NCBI GenBank assembly: GCA_024711025.1
Contig: JANJTP010000070.1
Span: 1-64,000, forward strand
Reading direction: 5' to 3'
DNA length: 64,000 nucleotides
Source: Solirubrobacteraceae bacterium
GTDB lineage: Bacteria > Actinomycetota > Thermoleophilia > Solirubrobacterales > Solirubrobacteraceae
Position 1 is the first letter of the stretch. Every line of letters begins with the position of its first letter. A program made the translations under genes and the position numbers. A model generated the notes under the pieces. It searched no databases and was not told the DNA's origin. It worked only from the letters and a program-made list of their open reading frames with translations. Positions 1-8,442 of the stretch are shown here, one piece after another.

Positions 1-344
1 CGCACCTCGAGCCGCGCGTCGGCGCCGAGATCGACGCGCAGCCGGTCCGGCCCGGCGTCGAACGCCTCGCCGGCGCGCACGCCGAGCCGCGCGGCGTCCG
101 CCTCGCCCTCCGGCATTGCCTGCGAGCGCAGGAACCCGCCCGGATGCGCGGCCACCGCGACGGTCGCCCAAGAGGCGCCGCGGGCCTCGCGGTTGACGCC
201 GATCAGCGCGATCGCGACGCGGCCCGCCACGACGTCCGTGAAACGCCAGAAGTAGCCCTCCATCGCAACGCCCGGGTGGGCCCGCAGGAGATCGCCGAAC
301 GGCAGATCGGCCCCGGTCGCGCGATAGGCGGCGAGCAGGCTCAC
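1..344 (-). CDS. Partial unknown protein (N-terminal part)
   Basis: An open frame on the minus strand starts at GTG 344 and runs off the left edge, so only about 114 N-terminal residues are visible. It has coherent high-GC codon use and contains EGYFWRFTD, VAIALIGVNR and AHPGGFLR segments. This pattern is faintly like tocopherol-cyclase-type beta-barrel proteins, but I cannot confirm a family. No clear ribosome binding site precedes GTG; an internal ATG (GVAMEGYF) is an alternative start. The next gene to the right, an ATPase, is on the same strand 209 bp upstream. Function is left open. Confidence 0.5.
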   Translation of the reverse strand, partial: MSLLAAYRATGADLPFGDLLRAHPGVAMEGYFWRFTDVVAGRVAIALIGVNREARGASWATVAVAAHPGGFLRSQAMPEGEADAARLGVRAGEAFDAGPDRLRVDLGADARLEV

Positions 345-410
345 GCTCGCCGCAGCCTACGGGGCGATCACGGCGCCGTCACGGGTTCGACGACTCCGCA
401 CCGCCCCGGT

Positions 411-520
411 CGCGGGCCCGCTCGCCGCCGCTCCGCGGACGGAGGAGCTCACCGGACTGGCATCCCGCGAAGTCGTCACCGCCGCGGGCCCGCTCGCCGC
501 CGCTCCGCGGACGGAGGAGC
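411..520. repeat. 38-bp direct repeat pair with hairpin potential
   Basis: Two identical 38-bp copies lie at 411-448 and 483-520, offset by 72 bp, in the gap between the partial gene and the PilB/GspE gene. Each contains the inverted repeat GCTCC...GGAGC, and copy 2 extends this to CCGCTCC...GGAGCGG. They lie just downstream of the minus-strand ATPase stop codon, so they could act as terminators, although no T-run follows. Confidence 0.7.
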
Positions 521-553
521 GGCCGCCCGCGCGTACGGCCGGCGTGCCGGCGC

Positions 554-2365
554 CTACTGGCTGCCGGCCACTCGTGCGACCTCGGCGAGCGACGTCAGGC
601 CGGCGCGGACCTTGTCCAGGCCGTCGTCGCGCAGACAGCGCATGCCGTTCGTCGCGGCGGCCTCGGCGATCGCGTCCCCGGAGGCGCTGCGCATCACCAG
701 CGAGCGGATCTCCTCGCTGACGGCCATCACCTCGAACAGCGCGACCCGGCCGCGGTACCCCGTGCCACCACAGCGCCCGCAGCCCCGTGGGCCGAAGCAG
801 AAGAGCGGCTCGTCGGCGTCGAACCCGGCCTCGAGCAGGAGCTCCGGCGACAGCTCGACCTGCTCCTTGCAGTTGGCGCAGAGGGTTCGCGCGAGGCGCT
901 GGGCGACGACGCAGTCGACGGCGCTCGCGACGAGGAACGGCTCGATCCCCATGTCGATCAGGCGCGGGATCGCGGTGGCCGCGTCGCGCGTGTGCAGCGT
1001 CGAGAGCAGCAGGTGGCCGGTCAGGGCCGCCTCGATCGCGATCTGGGCGGTCTCACGGTCGCGGATCTCGCCCACCATGATCACGTCCGGGTCGGCGCGG
1101 ACCATCGAGCGCAGACCGGCGGCGAACGTCACGCCGGCGCGCTCGTTGACCTGCATCTGACGGATCCCGTCGATCCTGTACTCGACCGGGTCCTCGATCG
1201 TGAGGATCGAGCGCTCGATCGTGTTGAGCGTGCCCAGCGCGCCGTAGAGCGTCGTCGTCTTGCCGGAGCCCGTCGGCCCGGTCACGAGCACGGCGCCGTA
1301 TGGCTGGGCGAGCGCCGCGCGCAGCCGCCGCTCGTCGTGCTCGATCAGCCCGAGGCCCGCCAGATCGATCACGCCGCCGCCGTGGTCGAGGATCCGCAGC
1401 ACCGCGGCCTCGCCCTCGACGAGCGGGAGGGTCACGACGCGTACGTCGACCGAGCGAGTGCCGAGCTCCATCGTCAGGCGGCCGTCCTGGGGCCTGCGCC
1501 GCTCGGAGATGTCGAGCGCGGCCATGATCTTGAGGCGCGAGACGACTCCGCGCACTAGGCCGCCGGGGATCGTCGAGGAGGGGGCGAGGACGCCGTCGAT
1601 CCGGTAGTGGACGCGCATCTCACGCCCCTCGGGGGTGAAGTGGACATCGCTGGCGCCGACCTCGATCGCCTCGGCGACGATCGAGTGCACGAGCTTGACG
1701 ACCGGCGCGTCGTCCGCCTCGCGACCGTCCCCCAGCAGGATCTCCTCCGGCCCCGTCTCGACCGGCCCGCTCTCGTGCGCCTCGGCCACCTCGTCGAGCC
1801 GCGCGACCTTCGCGATCAGCGCGACCAGCTCGTCACGGGACGCGACGAGGGGATGCACGGGACGCTGGGTGAGCATCGCGATGTCGTCGCGCACGACGAC
1901 GTTCGCCGGGTCTGCGGTCGCGAGCAGCAGCGTGCCGTCCGGCAGGAAGCCGACCGGCAGCGACTCGAAGCTGCGCGCGGTCTCGGCCGGGACCAGGTGG
2001 ATCGCGGCCTGGTCGACGCGGAACTCGCTGAGGTCCACATAGTCGACGCCGAAGCGCTCAGCGAGCACGCGCGCTAGCTGGTCCGCCGTGAGAACGCCCT
2101 CGCCGACGAGCACCTCGCCGGTCGGGCGCCCGTGGCGGCGCGCCGACTCGACGGCCGACTCGACCCGCTCGCGCGTGGCGTAGCCGAGGTCGACGACGAT
2201 CTCGCCGATGAGGCGCTGCAGGCGCACGCCGGCGGTTCGCACGATGCCGTGCGGCAGGTCGTTGCGAGCGTCGGCGGCCGAGCCCGGTGGGGGCACCGAG
2301 CCGGGGGGAGCGGCGGAGTCGAGCATGGAGGCCAGGGAGGGTCGGGTACGCGGTTGGGGACTCAT
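554..2365 (-). CDS. PilB/GspE-type secretion/pilus assembly ATPase
   Basis: This is a 603-aa hexameric ATPase of the type II secretion / type IV pilus family that powers pilin polymerisation at the inner face of the membrane. An MshEN-like N-terminal domain (about residues 45-165, with LIGEIVVDLG and PTGEVLVGEG repeats) precedes the ATPase. Visible motifs are Walker A GPTGSGKTTT near residue 360, the Asp box TIEDPVEY, the Walker B region VIMVGEIRD, the His box LLLSTLHTRD, and a C-terminal zinc tetracysteine (CANC and CGRC). The ATG at 2365 (MSPQPR) is chosen because the longer frame begins with low-quality Arg-rich sequence. No other pilus gene is nearby, so it may be an orphan or belong to a scattered system. 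MshEN domains can bind cyclic di-GMP, which would fit the motility genes elsewhere in the window. Confidence 0.88.
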   Translation of the reverse strand: MSPQPRTRPSLASMLDSAAPPGSVPPPGSAADARNDLPHGIVRTAGVRLQRLIGEIVVDLGYATRERVESAVESARRHGRPTGEVLVGEGVLTADQLARVLAERFGVDYVDLSEFRVDQAAIHLVPAETARSFESLPVGFLPDGTLLLATADPANVVVRDDIAMLTQRPVHPLVASRDELVALIAKVARLDEVAEAHESGPVETGPEEILLGDGREADDAPVVKLVHSIVAEAIEVGASDVHFTPEGREMRVHYRIDGVLAPSSTIPGGLVRGVVSRLKIMAALDISERRRPQDGRLTMELGTRSVDVRVVTLPLVEGEAAVLRILDHGGGVIDLAGLGLIEHDERRLRAALAQPYGAVLVTGPTGSGKTTTLYGALGTLNTIERSILTIEDPVEYRIDGIRQMQVNERAGVTFAAGLRSMVRADPDVIMVGEIRDRETAQIAIEAALTGHLLLSTLHTRDAATAIPRLIDMGIEPFLVASAVDCVVAQRLARTLCANCKEQVELSPELLLEAGFDADEPLFCFGPRGCGRCGGTGYRGRVALFEVMAVSEEIRSLVMRSASGDAIAEAAATNGMRCLRDDGLDKVRAGLTSLAEVARVAGSQ

Positions 2366-2546
2366 CGGCAGCGAGCGCTGACAGGCTGAGCGCCGGTGGA
2401 TCCGCCCCACGCCGCGAGGTCGCGCAGCGCGGGACGAGAGCCTTCCACCTGAGAGCGTCGCCGCGCGCCGCGCAGCGACGCGATCCGGAGCCTTCACGCA
2501 CCCCGCGCCCAGGGCGCGCCCCGCCATCTCGGAGCGCGCGCACCGC

Positions 2547-3740
2547 TCACGGCGCCGGGGCGCGCAGCGCGAGCTCCAGATCGAGGCGGCGTGCCGGGTC
2601 GTCGACGAGATCGCCGAGCAGCTCGCGCAGGCGGGCGAGCCGGTAGCGCACCGTCTGGGCGTGGACGTGCAGCTCGGCCGCCGCCGACGGCGCGCTGCCG
2701 GCGTTCCGCAGCCATGCGGCCAGCGTCTTCTCGAGGCGCTCCCGGCCGGCCTGCGGCAGCTCGTGCAGCGGTCCGAGCAGCGCCGCGCGCAGCTCGGCGA
2801 GCGGCTCGGCGCCCGCCGCCAGCACGAGCGCCGCCAGGTGCTCGTCGGCGAACGCGGGCGAGGCCAGCCGACCGGCCCGAACGAGCTCGAGGGCCATACG
2901 CGCCAGGCGCGCCGAGCGTGCGGCCCCTCCGGGGGGGAAGGCCGGCCCGACGGCGACCCGCCGCCCCGCGAGCGCGCCTGCCAGCGCCGCGCGCCGACCG
3001 GGTCCGTCGGGGTCCACGACGATCACCGCTTCGCCGGCCGGCAGCGCCTCGTCGCCGAGCGCACCGAGAACCGTCGCGTCGTAGTGGCCGTCGAGCGCGA
3101 CGACGGCCAGCCGGCGCGGCACCGTCCAGCCCGCCTCGCGGGCCGCGGCGGAGAGCGTCGAGGGGTCCGCGGACGGCTCGACGAGCAGCAGCGCCGCGAG
3201 CTCGCGGCGGCGCTGCTCGCGCTCGCCCGCCGCGGCCGACTGCGCCTGCGCGTAGCCGATCACCGACTCGGCGGCCAGCTCGTCGATGTAGGCGAAGATC
3301 GACTCGGCGAGCAGCCTGAGAGTCTCCGCGTCCGTGCCCGCCGCGGTCGCCGCGGCCCCGAGCCGGCGCCACGCGACGCGCGCGCCGAGACGGTAGGCGG
3401 CCTGAAGCGAGTCGAGCGAGCGCCCGTCGCGGTGCTCGCCCGCGCCGAGCTCCCGGTAGATCGGCGGCCAGGCGCGCTCGGCTTCCGGCGAGTCCGCCAC
3501 GAGGGCGACGAACCGGGCGAGCGCGTCCTCGACGCCCCGGCGGACCGAGCGCCCGAAGCGTCCGGTTAGCGGCCGCGAGTACTCGGGGATCTCGGCACGG
3601 ATCGCGGCGATCGTCTCGTCGCCCAGCGCGGGAAGCTCGTCGAGCAGCGCGCTCGCCAGCGCCGGCGGAAGCGCCCGCCAGGGTTTCGCGGCGATCGGCG
3701 CGGCGGCTGCCCGGATCGGGTCGATTGTCATCCGCCTCAT
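2547..3740 (-). CDS. PucR-family transcriptional regulator
   Basis: This is a cytoplasmic regulator of about 397 aa. The N-terminal two thirds resemble the RsbRD-like and GGDEF-like sensor region of actinobacterial PucR/CdaR proteins. The C-terminus is a PucR-type helix-turn-helix, LEKTLAAWLRNAGSAPSAA then HVHAQTVRYRLARLRELLG. It is divergent from the desaturase gene at 3811, an arrangement common for such regulators, so control of membrane lipid unsaturation is the likely role (inference). Start choice is between ATG 3740 and ATG 3731; the latter is preceded closely by GAGGCGG. Confidence 0.85.
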   Translation of the reverse strand: MRRMTIDPIRAAAAPIAAKPWRALPPALASALLDELPALGDETIAAIRAEIPEYSRPLTGRFGRSVRRGVEDALARFVALVADSPEAERAWPPIYRELGAGEHRDGRSLDSLQAAYRLGARVAWRRLGAAATAAGTDAETLRLLAESIFAYIDELAAESVIGYAQAQSAAAGEREQRRRELAALLLVEPSADPSTLSAAAREAGWTVPRRLAVVALDGHYDATVLGALGDEALPAGEAVIVVDPDGPGRRAALAGALAGRRVAVGPAFPPGGAARSARLARMALELVRAGRLASPAFADEHLAALVLAAGAEPLAELRAALLGPLHELPQAGRERLEKTLAAWLRNAGSAPSAAAELHVHAQTVRYRLARLRELLGDLVDDPARRLDLELALRAPAP

Positions 3741-3810
3741 AAGAACGACCCTTCGAACGTTGTGCCCATGAGAAGAACTGATACCGGTGCGCAGATCAGG
3801 ATGCCATTCC

Positions 3811-4683
3811 ATGAGCCGCGCGCAGCGCTATGGAAACCTCGCCGCCGTCATCGTGCCGTTCGTCGCCCTGATCGCCGCGATCGTCCTGCTCTGGAATCGC
3901 GCGGTCGGCTGGATCGACGTGGGCCTGCTGGCCGGCCTCTACCTGCTGACCGGGCTGGGCATCACGGTCGGCTTCCACCGGCTGCTGACGCACCGCTCGT
4001 TCCAGACGCACAGGCCGGTCGAGTACGCGCTGGCGATCCTCGGCTCGATGGCCGTCCAGGGACCGGTCGCAAGCTGGGTGGCCGACCATCGCAAGCACCA
4101 CGCGCACACCGACGCGGAGGGCGACCCCCACAGCCCGCACGTCGGCCGCGGCAAGGGCCTGCGCGGGCTGCTCCACGCCCACGTGGGCTGGTTCATCTAC
4201 GACCACGGCCGCGCCGAGCAGGAGCGCTACGCGCGCGACATGATCGAGGACCGGGGGATGCGCTTCATCGACAGGCGCTTCGAGCTCTGGGTGCTCGCGG
4301 GGCTGGCGATCCCGTTCGCGCTCGGCCTGCTGCTGCACGGGACGCTGCGCGGCGCGCTGATCGCGCTCATCTGGGGCGGGCTGGTGCGGATCTTCCTCCT
4401 GCACCACGTCACCTGGTCGATCAACTCGATCTGCCATGTCTTCGGGCGACGCCGGTTCGACATCGAGGACCATTCGACCAACGTCCTGTGGCTGGCGCTG
4501 CCCTCACTCGGTGAGTCCTGGCACCACAACCACCACGCGTTCCCACGCTCCGCGCGCCACGGCCTCAAGGCCTGGGAGATCGACGTCTCGGCGCTCGTCA
4601 TCAGGGTGATGCGTCGCCTCGGCCTGGCCTGGAACGTCGTCGAGATCACTCCCGAGCGCCAGGCCGCGTTGCTCGCGCGCTAG
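3811..4683 (+). CDS. Acyl-CoA / fatty acid delta-9-type desaturase
   Basis: This 290-aa membrane di-iron desaturase introduces a double bond into saturated acyl chains. The three histidine boxes are intact: HRLLTH at residues 56-61, HRKHH at 93-97, and the HHNHH cluster at about 238-242. Hydrophobic segments lie near residues 10-28 and 36-55, and a further hydrophobic region at about 158-198. The start at ATG 3811 (MSRAQRYG) is preceded by TCAGG; an upstream in-frame ATG at 3787 lacks a good site. The divergent PucR regulator shares the 70-bp promoter region. Substrate and regiochemistry are inferred from the family. Confidence 0.93.
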   Translation: MSRAQRYGNLAAVIVPFVALIAAIVLLWNRAVGWIDVGLLAGLYLLTGLGITVGFHRLLTHRSFQTHRPVEYALAILGSMAVQGPVASWVADHRKHHAHTDAEGDPHSPHVGRGKGLRGLLHAHVGWFIYDHGRAEQERYARDMIEDRGMRFIDRRFELWVLAGLAIPFALGLLLHGTLRGALIALIWGGLVRIFLLHHVTWSINSICHVFGRRRFDIEDHSTNVLWLALPSLGESWHHNHHAFPRSARHGLKAWEIDVSALVIRVMRRLGLAWNVVEITPERQAALLAR

Positions 4684-4691
4684 ATCGGACC

Positions 4692-6110
4692 TCAGCCCGT
4701 GAGCGTCTGCGCCGGCGGTCGCGTCGCGGGTGCCGTGGCCGTTCCGGCCGCCGGCGTGCCGGCCAGCGTCACCCGGACCCGCAGGCCGCCGAGCGGCGAG
4801 TCCCCGAGGGTCAGCCCGCCCCGGTGCCGGGCAGCCTGGACCCTCGCGATCGCGAGGCCCAGCCCCGTGCCCTCCCCGTGAGCGCCGTCGCCGCGCGCGA
4901 AGCGCTCGAGAACGCGGCCCCGCTCGGCCACCGGCACGCCGGGCCCGTCGTCGTCGACCAGCAGCACGGTGCCGCCGCCATCCCCGGGCCGAGCCGTCAC
5001 GACGATCGTGCCGTCCGGCCGACCGTGGCGTGCGGCGTTCTCCAGCAGGTTGTCGATCAGGATCCGCAGGCTCTCGGCCTCGCCGGGAACGAACGGGCCG
5101 CGCTGCGGAGCCTCGAGCCGTGCGTCGATCCCGGGGTGCCGGGCGCGCAGGGCCGCGAGCGCCGCGTCCGCAAGCTCGCCGAGGTCGACGTCCTCGCTGC
5201 TCGGCGGCGGCCCGGCCTCGCCCCGCGCGAGCGCCTGGAGCTGCTCGACGAGCGCGGTGAGTCGGGTGGCGTCGCGCGTCGCGGCGTCGATCGAGCCTGT
5301 CGTCAGGTTCGCGCGCAGGCTCGTCAGCGGCGTGCGCAGCTCATGCCCGGCGTCGGCCGCGAAGCGCCGCGCGCTGCGCAGCGCGGTCTCGCGCCCCTGC
5401 GCCGCCTCCTGCAGCCGGCCGAGCATCGCGTTCAGGTCCCCGGCCAGTGCGTCGACCTCCTCCGGTCCCTCGCCCTCGGGCACCCGCACGGCGAGGTCAG
5501 CCGTCTCCGCGACCGCCCCCGCGGCCCCGCGCAGCCGGGCCAGCGGGCGCAGCGCGAGCCGGGCCAGCGAGCGGGTGGCCAGCGCGGTCGCCACGAGGGC
5601 GCCCGCGAGCGCCGCCAGAACGACGAGCCGCAGGCGTGCCTGGCGGCTCTCGAGCGGCTCGAGCCGCGCCGCGACCTGCAGCCGCTCACCGCCGCCCAGT
5701 GCGCGCACGATCGTCCGCCAGCGCTCGCCGCCGGCGCGAACGGTCCGCGCCTGCCCGTCGGCCACAGGCACGGGAAAGCCGTTGGGCACGGCCGCGCCGC
5801 CGGCGGTGAACGTCCCGGCGGGCAGGATCACCCGGGCGAAGCGGTCGGCTCCGGGATCGAGCGGCCCAGGGCGCGTTCGGTCCCGCTCGCCGAACGCCGG
5901 CGGCATCCGGCCGGCTGGCAGCTCGTCCGTCAGCCGTGCCGCCGGCCGGCCCAGCCTGACGACGAGCTGCTGCAGGTCGCGGTCGAGCGCCGAGCGGTCG
6001 GCCTGGCCGGCTACCAGCACGACCGCGATCCCGGCGACGGCGAGCGCGCCGCCGACGGCGCCGACCGCGGCGAGCGTCACCCGTCCCGTCAGCGAGCGCG
6101 GCCCTCTCAC
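4692..6110 (-). CDS. Sensor histidine kinase (HAMP, HisKA, HATPase)
   Basis: This is a 472-aa membrane kinase, partner of the adjacent response regulator. Transmembrane helices lie near residues 10-34 and 158-180 and enclose an exported sensor region of about 120 aa. HAMP follows (about 180-235). The H-box is AGHELRTPL (phospho-acceptor His near 256), the N-box is NLLENAARHG near 350, G1 is DDDGPGV and G2 is GTGLGLA. Its ATG overlaps the regulator stop by 4 nt, so the two are translationally coupled. The upstream gene encodes an exported Gly-Pro-Met repeat protein. The stimulus is unknown; metal or envelope stress would fit that neighbour (inference). Confidence 0.92.
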   Translation of the reverse strand: MRGPRSLTGRVTLAAVGAVGGALAVAGIAVVLVAGQADRSALDRDLQQLVVRLGRPAARLTDELPAGRMPPAFGERDRTRPGPLDPGADRFARVILPAGTFTAGGAAVPNGFPVPVADGQARTVRAGGERWRTIVRALGGGERLQVAARLEPLESRQARLRLVVLAALAGALVATALATRSLARLALRPLARLRGAAGAVAETADLAVRVPEGEGPEEVDALAGDLNAMLGRLQEAAQGRETALRSARRFAADAGHELRTPLTSLRANLTTGSIDAATRDATRLTALVEQLQALARGEAGPPPSSEDVDLGELADAALAALRARHPGIDARLEAPQRGPFVPGEAESLRILIDNLLENAARHGRPDGTIVVTARPGDGGGTVLLVDDDGPGVPVAERGRVLERFARGDGAHGEGTGLGLAIARVQAARHRGGLTLGDSPLGGLRVRVTLAGTPAAGTATAPATRPPAQTLTG

Positions 6111-6832
6111 GGAGCGCCCCCGTTTACGGGACGCAGGACGAATCCGACCCCGCGCACGGTCTGCAGGATCCGCGGCTCGCCGTGCGCCTCCAGCTTGCGT
6201 CGCAGGTAGCTGACGAAGACGTCGACGACGTTGCCGTCGGCCGGCCAGTCGTAGCCCCAGACCAGCTCCAGCAGGCGCTCGCGGGAGAGGACGATCCCCG
6301 CGTTGCGGGCCAGCGCCTCCAGCAGCTCGAACTCGCGACGGGTCAGCTCGACGGGTCGCCCGGCGCGCTCGACGGTTCGCCCCGCCGGATCGACGACGAG
6401 GTCGCCGATCGCCAGCGACGGCTGTGCGTCGCCGCCGGCCGCGCCGGCCGGCGGGGCGTCGCCCGCCCGGCGCAGCAGCGCTCGCAGCCGCGCCACGAGC
6501 TCCTGGACCGCGAACGGCTTGACGAGGTAGTCGTCCGCGCCGGCCTGCAGACCGGCGACGCGGTCCTCGACCTCGTCACGTGCCGAGAGGATCAGGATCG
6601 GCGTGCGCACGCCATCGGCACGCAGCCGGGCGCAGACGGCGCGGCCGTTCAGGTCCGGCATGGCGACGTCGAGCACCACGGCGGCCGGCGGCCGGCGGGC
6701 GACGGCCTCCAGCGCCGCTCGCCCTCCTGGTGCGGTCTCGACCGCGAAGCCCTCGACGCGCAGCGCGCGCTCGAGGGCTTCGCGTATCGCGGCGTCGTCG
6801 TCGACGACCAGGACGAGGGGTAGGTCGCTCAC
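6107..6832 (-). CDS. OmpR-family response regulator
   Basis: This 241-aa regulator has an N-terminal receiver (VVDDDAA acidic pair, phospho-acceptor in VVLDVAMPD, Lys in YLVKPF) and a C-terminal winged helix (ELTRREFELLEALARN, VVDVFVSYLRRKL). The start is GTG 6832, with GGGAG immediately upstream. A longer frame extends into the repeats of the neighbouring gene and is rejected. It overlaps the kinase gene by 4 nt and lies 31 bp downstream of the repeat-protein gene, which suggests a three-gene operon. Confidence 0.93.
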   Translation of the reverse strand: MSDLPLVLVVDDDAAIREALERALRVEGFAVETAPGGRAALEAVARRPPAAVVLDVAMPDLNGRAVCARLRADGVRTPILILSARDEVEDRVAGLQAGADDYLVKPFAVQELVARLRALLRRAGDAPPAGAAGGDAQPSLAIGDLVVDPAGRTVERAGRPVELTRREFELLEALARNAGIVLSRERLLELVWGYDWPADGNVVDVFVSYLRRKLEAHGEPRILQTVRGVGFVLRPVNGGAP

Positions 6833-6863
6833 GCTCCCGTCATTCTCGCGCGACGCGGCGTCA

Positions 6864-7493
6864 TCACCGCCAGCCGCCCATCCCCATGCCCGGACCGCCC
6901 ATGCCCGGACCGCCCATACCCGGACCGCCCATACCCGGACCGCCCATGCCCGGACCGCCCATGCCCGGACCGTGACCCGGACCGCGGCCTCCGCCATCCC
7001 GGTCGCCGCGCGACGGCATCGCGTCGGCGAGCGCGCTCTTCACCTTCTGCTCGCTGACGCCGAGCTTCTTCGCGAGCCGCGCCGCGATCCCGGTCTTGCT
7101 CGGCCGCTCGCCGCGGTGGCCGCGCGGATGCCCGGCGGGCAGGTTCGAGCGATCGCATGTGAGCGGCTCGTCCTCGCACGCCAGGATCGCGGCGCGCTGG
7201 GCCGCGGTCAGGCGGTTCGCCGCGACGTCGGCGTCGAGCCGCTCGCGGCGCAGCTCGTCGAGCGCCGCCTGCAGCTTCCCGGTGCTCACGCCGATCGCAT
7301 CGGCCAGCTCCGCCTGTCTCGCGGCCCGGTTCTTCTCGCCGGCCGCGAACGCCTCCTTCATCGTCGGGGGCGGACCGGAGCCGGTGCTCGATCGGCTGCT
7401 CTTCGAGTCGGAGGAGGCGCCGAAGCCGACGGTGGCCAGGACCGCCCCGGTCGCCAGCGCCGCCAGGACGGCGGCCAGCAGTGCGCGCTTCAT
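6864..7493 (-). CDS. Exported protein with Gly-Pro-Met repeat tail
   Basis: This 209-aa protein begins with a signal peptide (MKRALLAAVLAALATGAVLA). The middle contains two similar helical segments with LADAIGVSTGKLQAAL and LAKKLGVSEQKVKSAL, a pattern seen in actinobacterial secreted proteins of unknown role. The C-terminal 40 residues are about six GGPGM repeats preceded by GHGPGM, rich in Met and with a His, which could bind soft metals such as copper (inference). ATG 7493 has a GGAGG site 8 nt upstream. It is the first gene before a response regulator and kinase on the same strand, so it may be their sensor accessory or target. I do not recognise a named family. Confidence 0.8.
   Translation of the reverse strand: MKRALLAAVLAALATGAVLATVGFGASSDSKSSRSSTGSGPPPTMKEAFAAGEKNRAARQAELADAIGVSTGKLQAALDELRRERLDADVAANRLTAAQRAAILACEDEPLTCDRSNLPAGHPRGHRGERPSKTGIAARLAKKLGVSEQKVKSALADAMPSRGDRDGGGRGPGHGPGMGGPGMGGPGMGGPGMGGPGMGGPGMGMGGWR
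6886..6972. repeat. 15-bp coding minisatellite (about 5.8 copies)
   Basis: Perfect or near-perfect tandem copies of ATGCCCGGACCGCCC (variant ATACCC in two units) encode the GGPGM repeats on the minus strand. Units are in frame, so copy-number change would alter tail length without a frameshift. Confidence 0.95.
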
Positions 7494-7552
7494 GGTTGTC
7501 GTACCTCCGGGTCGGGAATCGGAAGGCACCAGGATCGGGCGGCTGTCTTAGG

Positions 7553-7700
7553 GAGCCCTGAGAGCCGGCGTCGATGCCGGCGGGCAACGCGCCGACGTGC
7601 GGGCGCCGGGGGCAGGCTCCGGCGCGGAGCCCTGAGAGCCGGCGTCGATGCCGGCGGGCAACGCGCCGACCTGAGGCCAGACCGGGAGGCTCCGGCGAAA
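7553..7700. repeat. 74-bp tandem duplication, 44 bp identical
   Basis: The 44-bp segment 7553-7596 recurs exactly at 7627-7670, offset 74 bp. The remainder of each unit is similar and contains GGCTCCGGCG. Each copy holds GCCGGC-GTCGAT-GCCGGC, which could form a hairpin. It lies in the 294-bp gap between the repeat-protein gene (starting at 7493) and pdxH (ending at 7788). I see no gene in the gap. Confidence 0.85.
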
Positions 7701-7787
7701 GCGGCGGCGACCAGGTCAAGAGCAGAAGGCGGCCGGCGGTCAGCGGGCCCGATGGCGAGCGCCGCGCCAACCTGCGACCGCTGCGGC

Positions 7788-8408
7788 CTAGGGAGAGAGC
7801 CGCTCCGTCCGCCAGCCCCCCGGCGCCGAGCCGTCGCGCACGTAGACGAAGCGGTCGTGGAGGCGATGCTCGCCGAGCTGCCAGAGCTCGATCGCCTCGG
7901 GGCGCACCACGTAGCCGCCCCAGTAGGGAGGGCGCGGCACGTCCCCGCCGGAGAACCGCTCGCTCGCCTCGCTCACGCGCCGCAGCAGCTCCTCGCGGTC
8001 GGCGATGACGACGCCCTGGCGCGAGGCCCACGCACCGAGCTGCGAGCCGCGGTCGCGCGACGCGAAGTACGCGTCGGAGTCGGCGTCGCTCGTCTCCTCG
8101 ACCGAGCCGTGCACGCAAACCTGTCGCCCCAGCTCCCGCCAGTGGAAGAGGAGCTGGGCGCGGGGGTTCCCGGCGAGCTGACGGCCCTTGAGGCTCCCGC
8201 GGTTCGTGTAGAAGCGCAGGCCGTCGGCGTCGACCCCGCGCAACAGCACGGTCCGCGCGCTGGGTCGCCCGTCGGAGCCCGCGGTCGCGATCGTCATCGC
8301 CCACGGATCGCGCATGCCGGTCGCCTCGGCATCGGCCAGCCAGGCGAGCAGCATCGCGAGCGGGTCGGGACTCAGCGAGCCCTCTGTCAGCGGCGGCAGA
8401 TCGGGCAT
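7788..8408 (-). CDS. pdxH: Pyridoxamine 5'-phosphate oxidase
   Basis: This 206-aa FMN flavoenzyme oxidises pyridoxamine/pyridoxine phosphate to pyridoxal phosphate. Diagnostic stretches are SARTVLLRGVDADGLRFYTN, RGSLKGRQL, QVCVHGSVE, SDAYFASRDRGSQLGAWAS and the C-terminal LHDRFVYVR...W-R-LSP ending. Length matches the family. The start ATG 8408 (MPDLPPL) lies 34 bp after the stop of the upstream aldo/keto reductase; the longer frame to 8498 would overlap that gene. Confidence 0.95.
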   Translation of the reverse strand: MPDLPPLTEGSLSPDPLAMLLAWLADAEATGMRDPWAMTIATAGSDGRPSARTVLLRGVDADGLRFYTNRGSLKGRQLAGNPRAQLLFHWRELGRQVCVHGSVEETSDADSDAYFASRDRGSQLGAWASRQGVVIADREELLRRVSEASERFSGGDVPRPPYWGGYVVRPEAIELWQLGEHRLHDRFVYVRDGSAPGGWRTERLSP

Positions 8409-8442
8409 CGTCGGCGCCTCGCGCGGGAGCTCGGCGGCGGCC

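Noticed and set aside
375-400. tRNA-like GGTTCGA motif
   Set aside because: The flanking bases do not form a T-arm and no acceptor or anticodon stem is present.
6107-6997. Response regulator with a 55-residue Arg/Ala/Trp/Val repeat N-terminus
   Set aside because: That part is the out-of-frame reading of the 15-bp repeats of the neighbouring gene.
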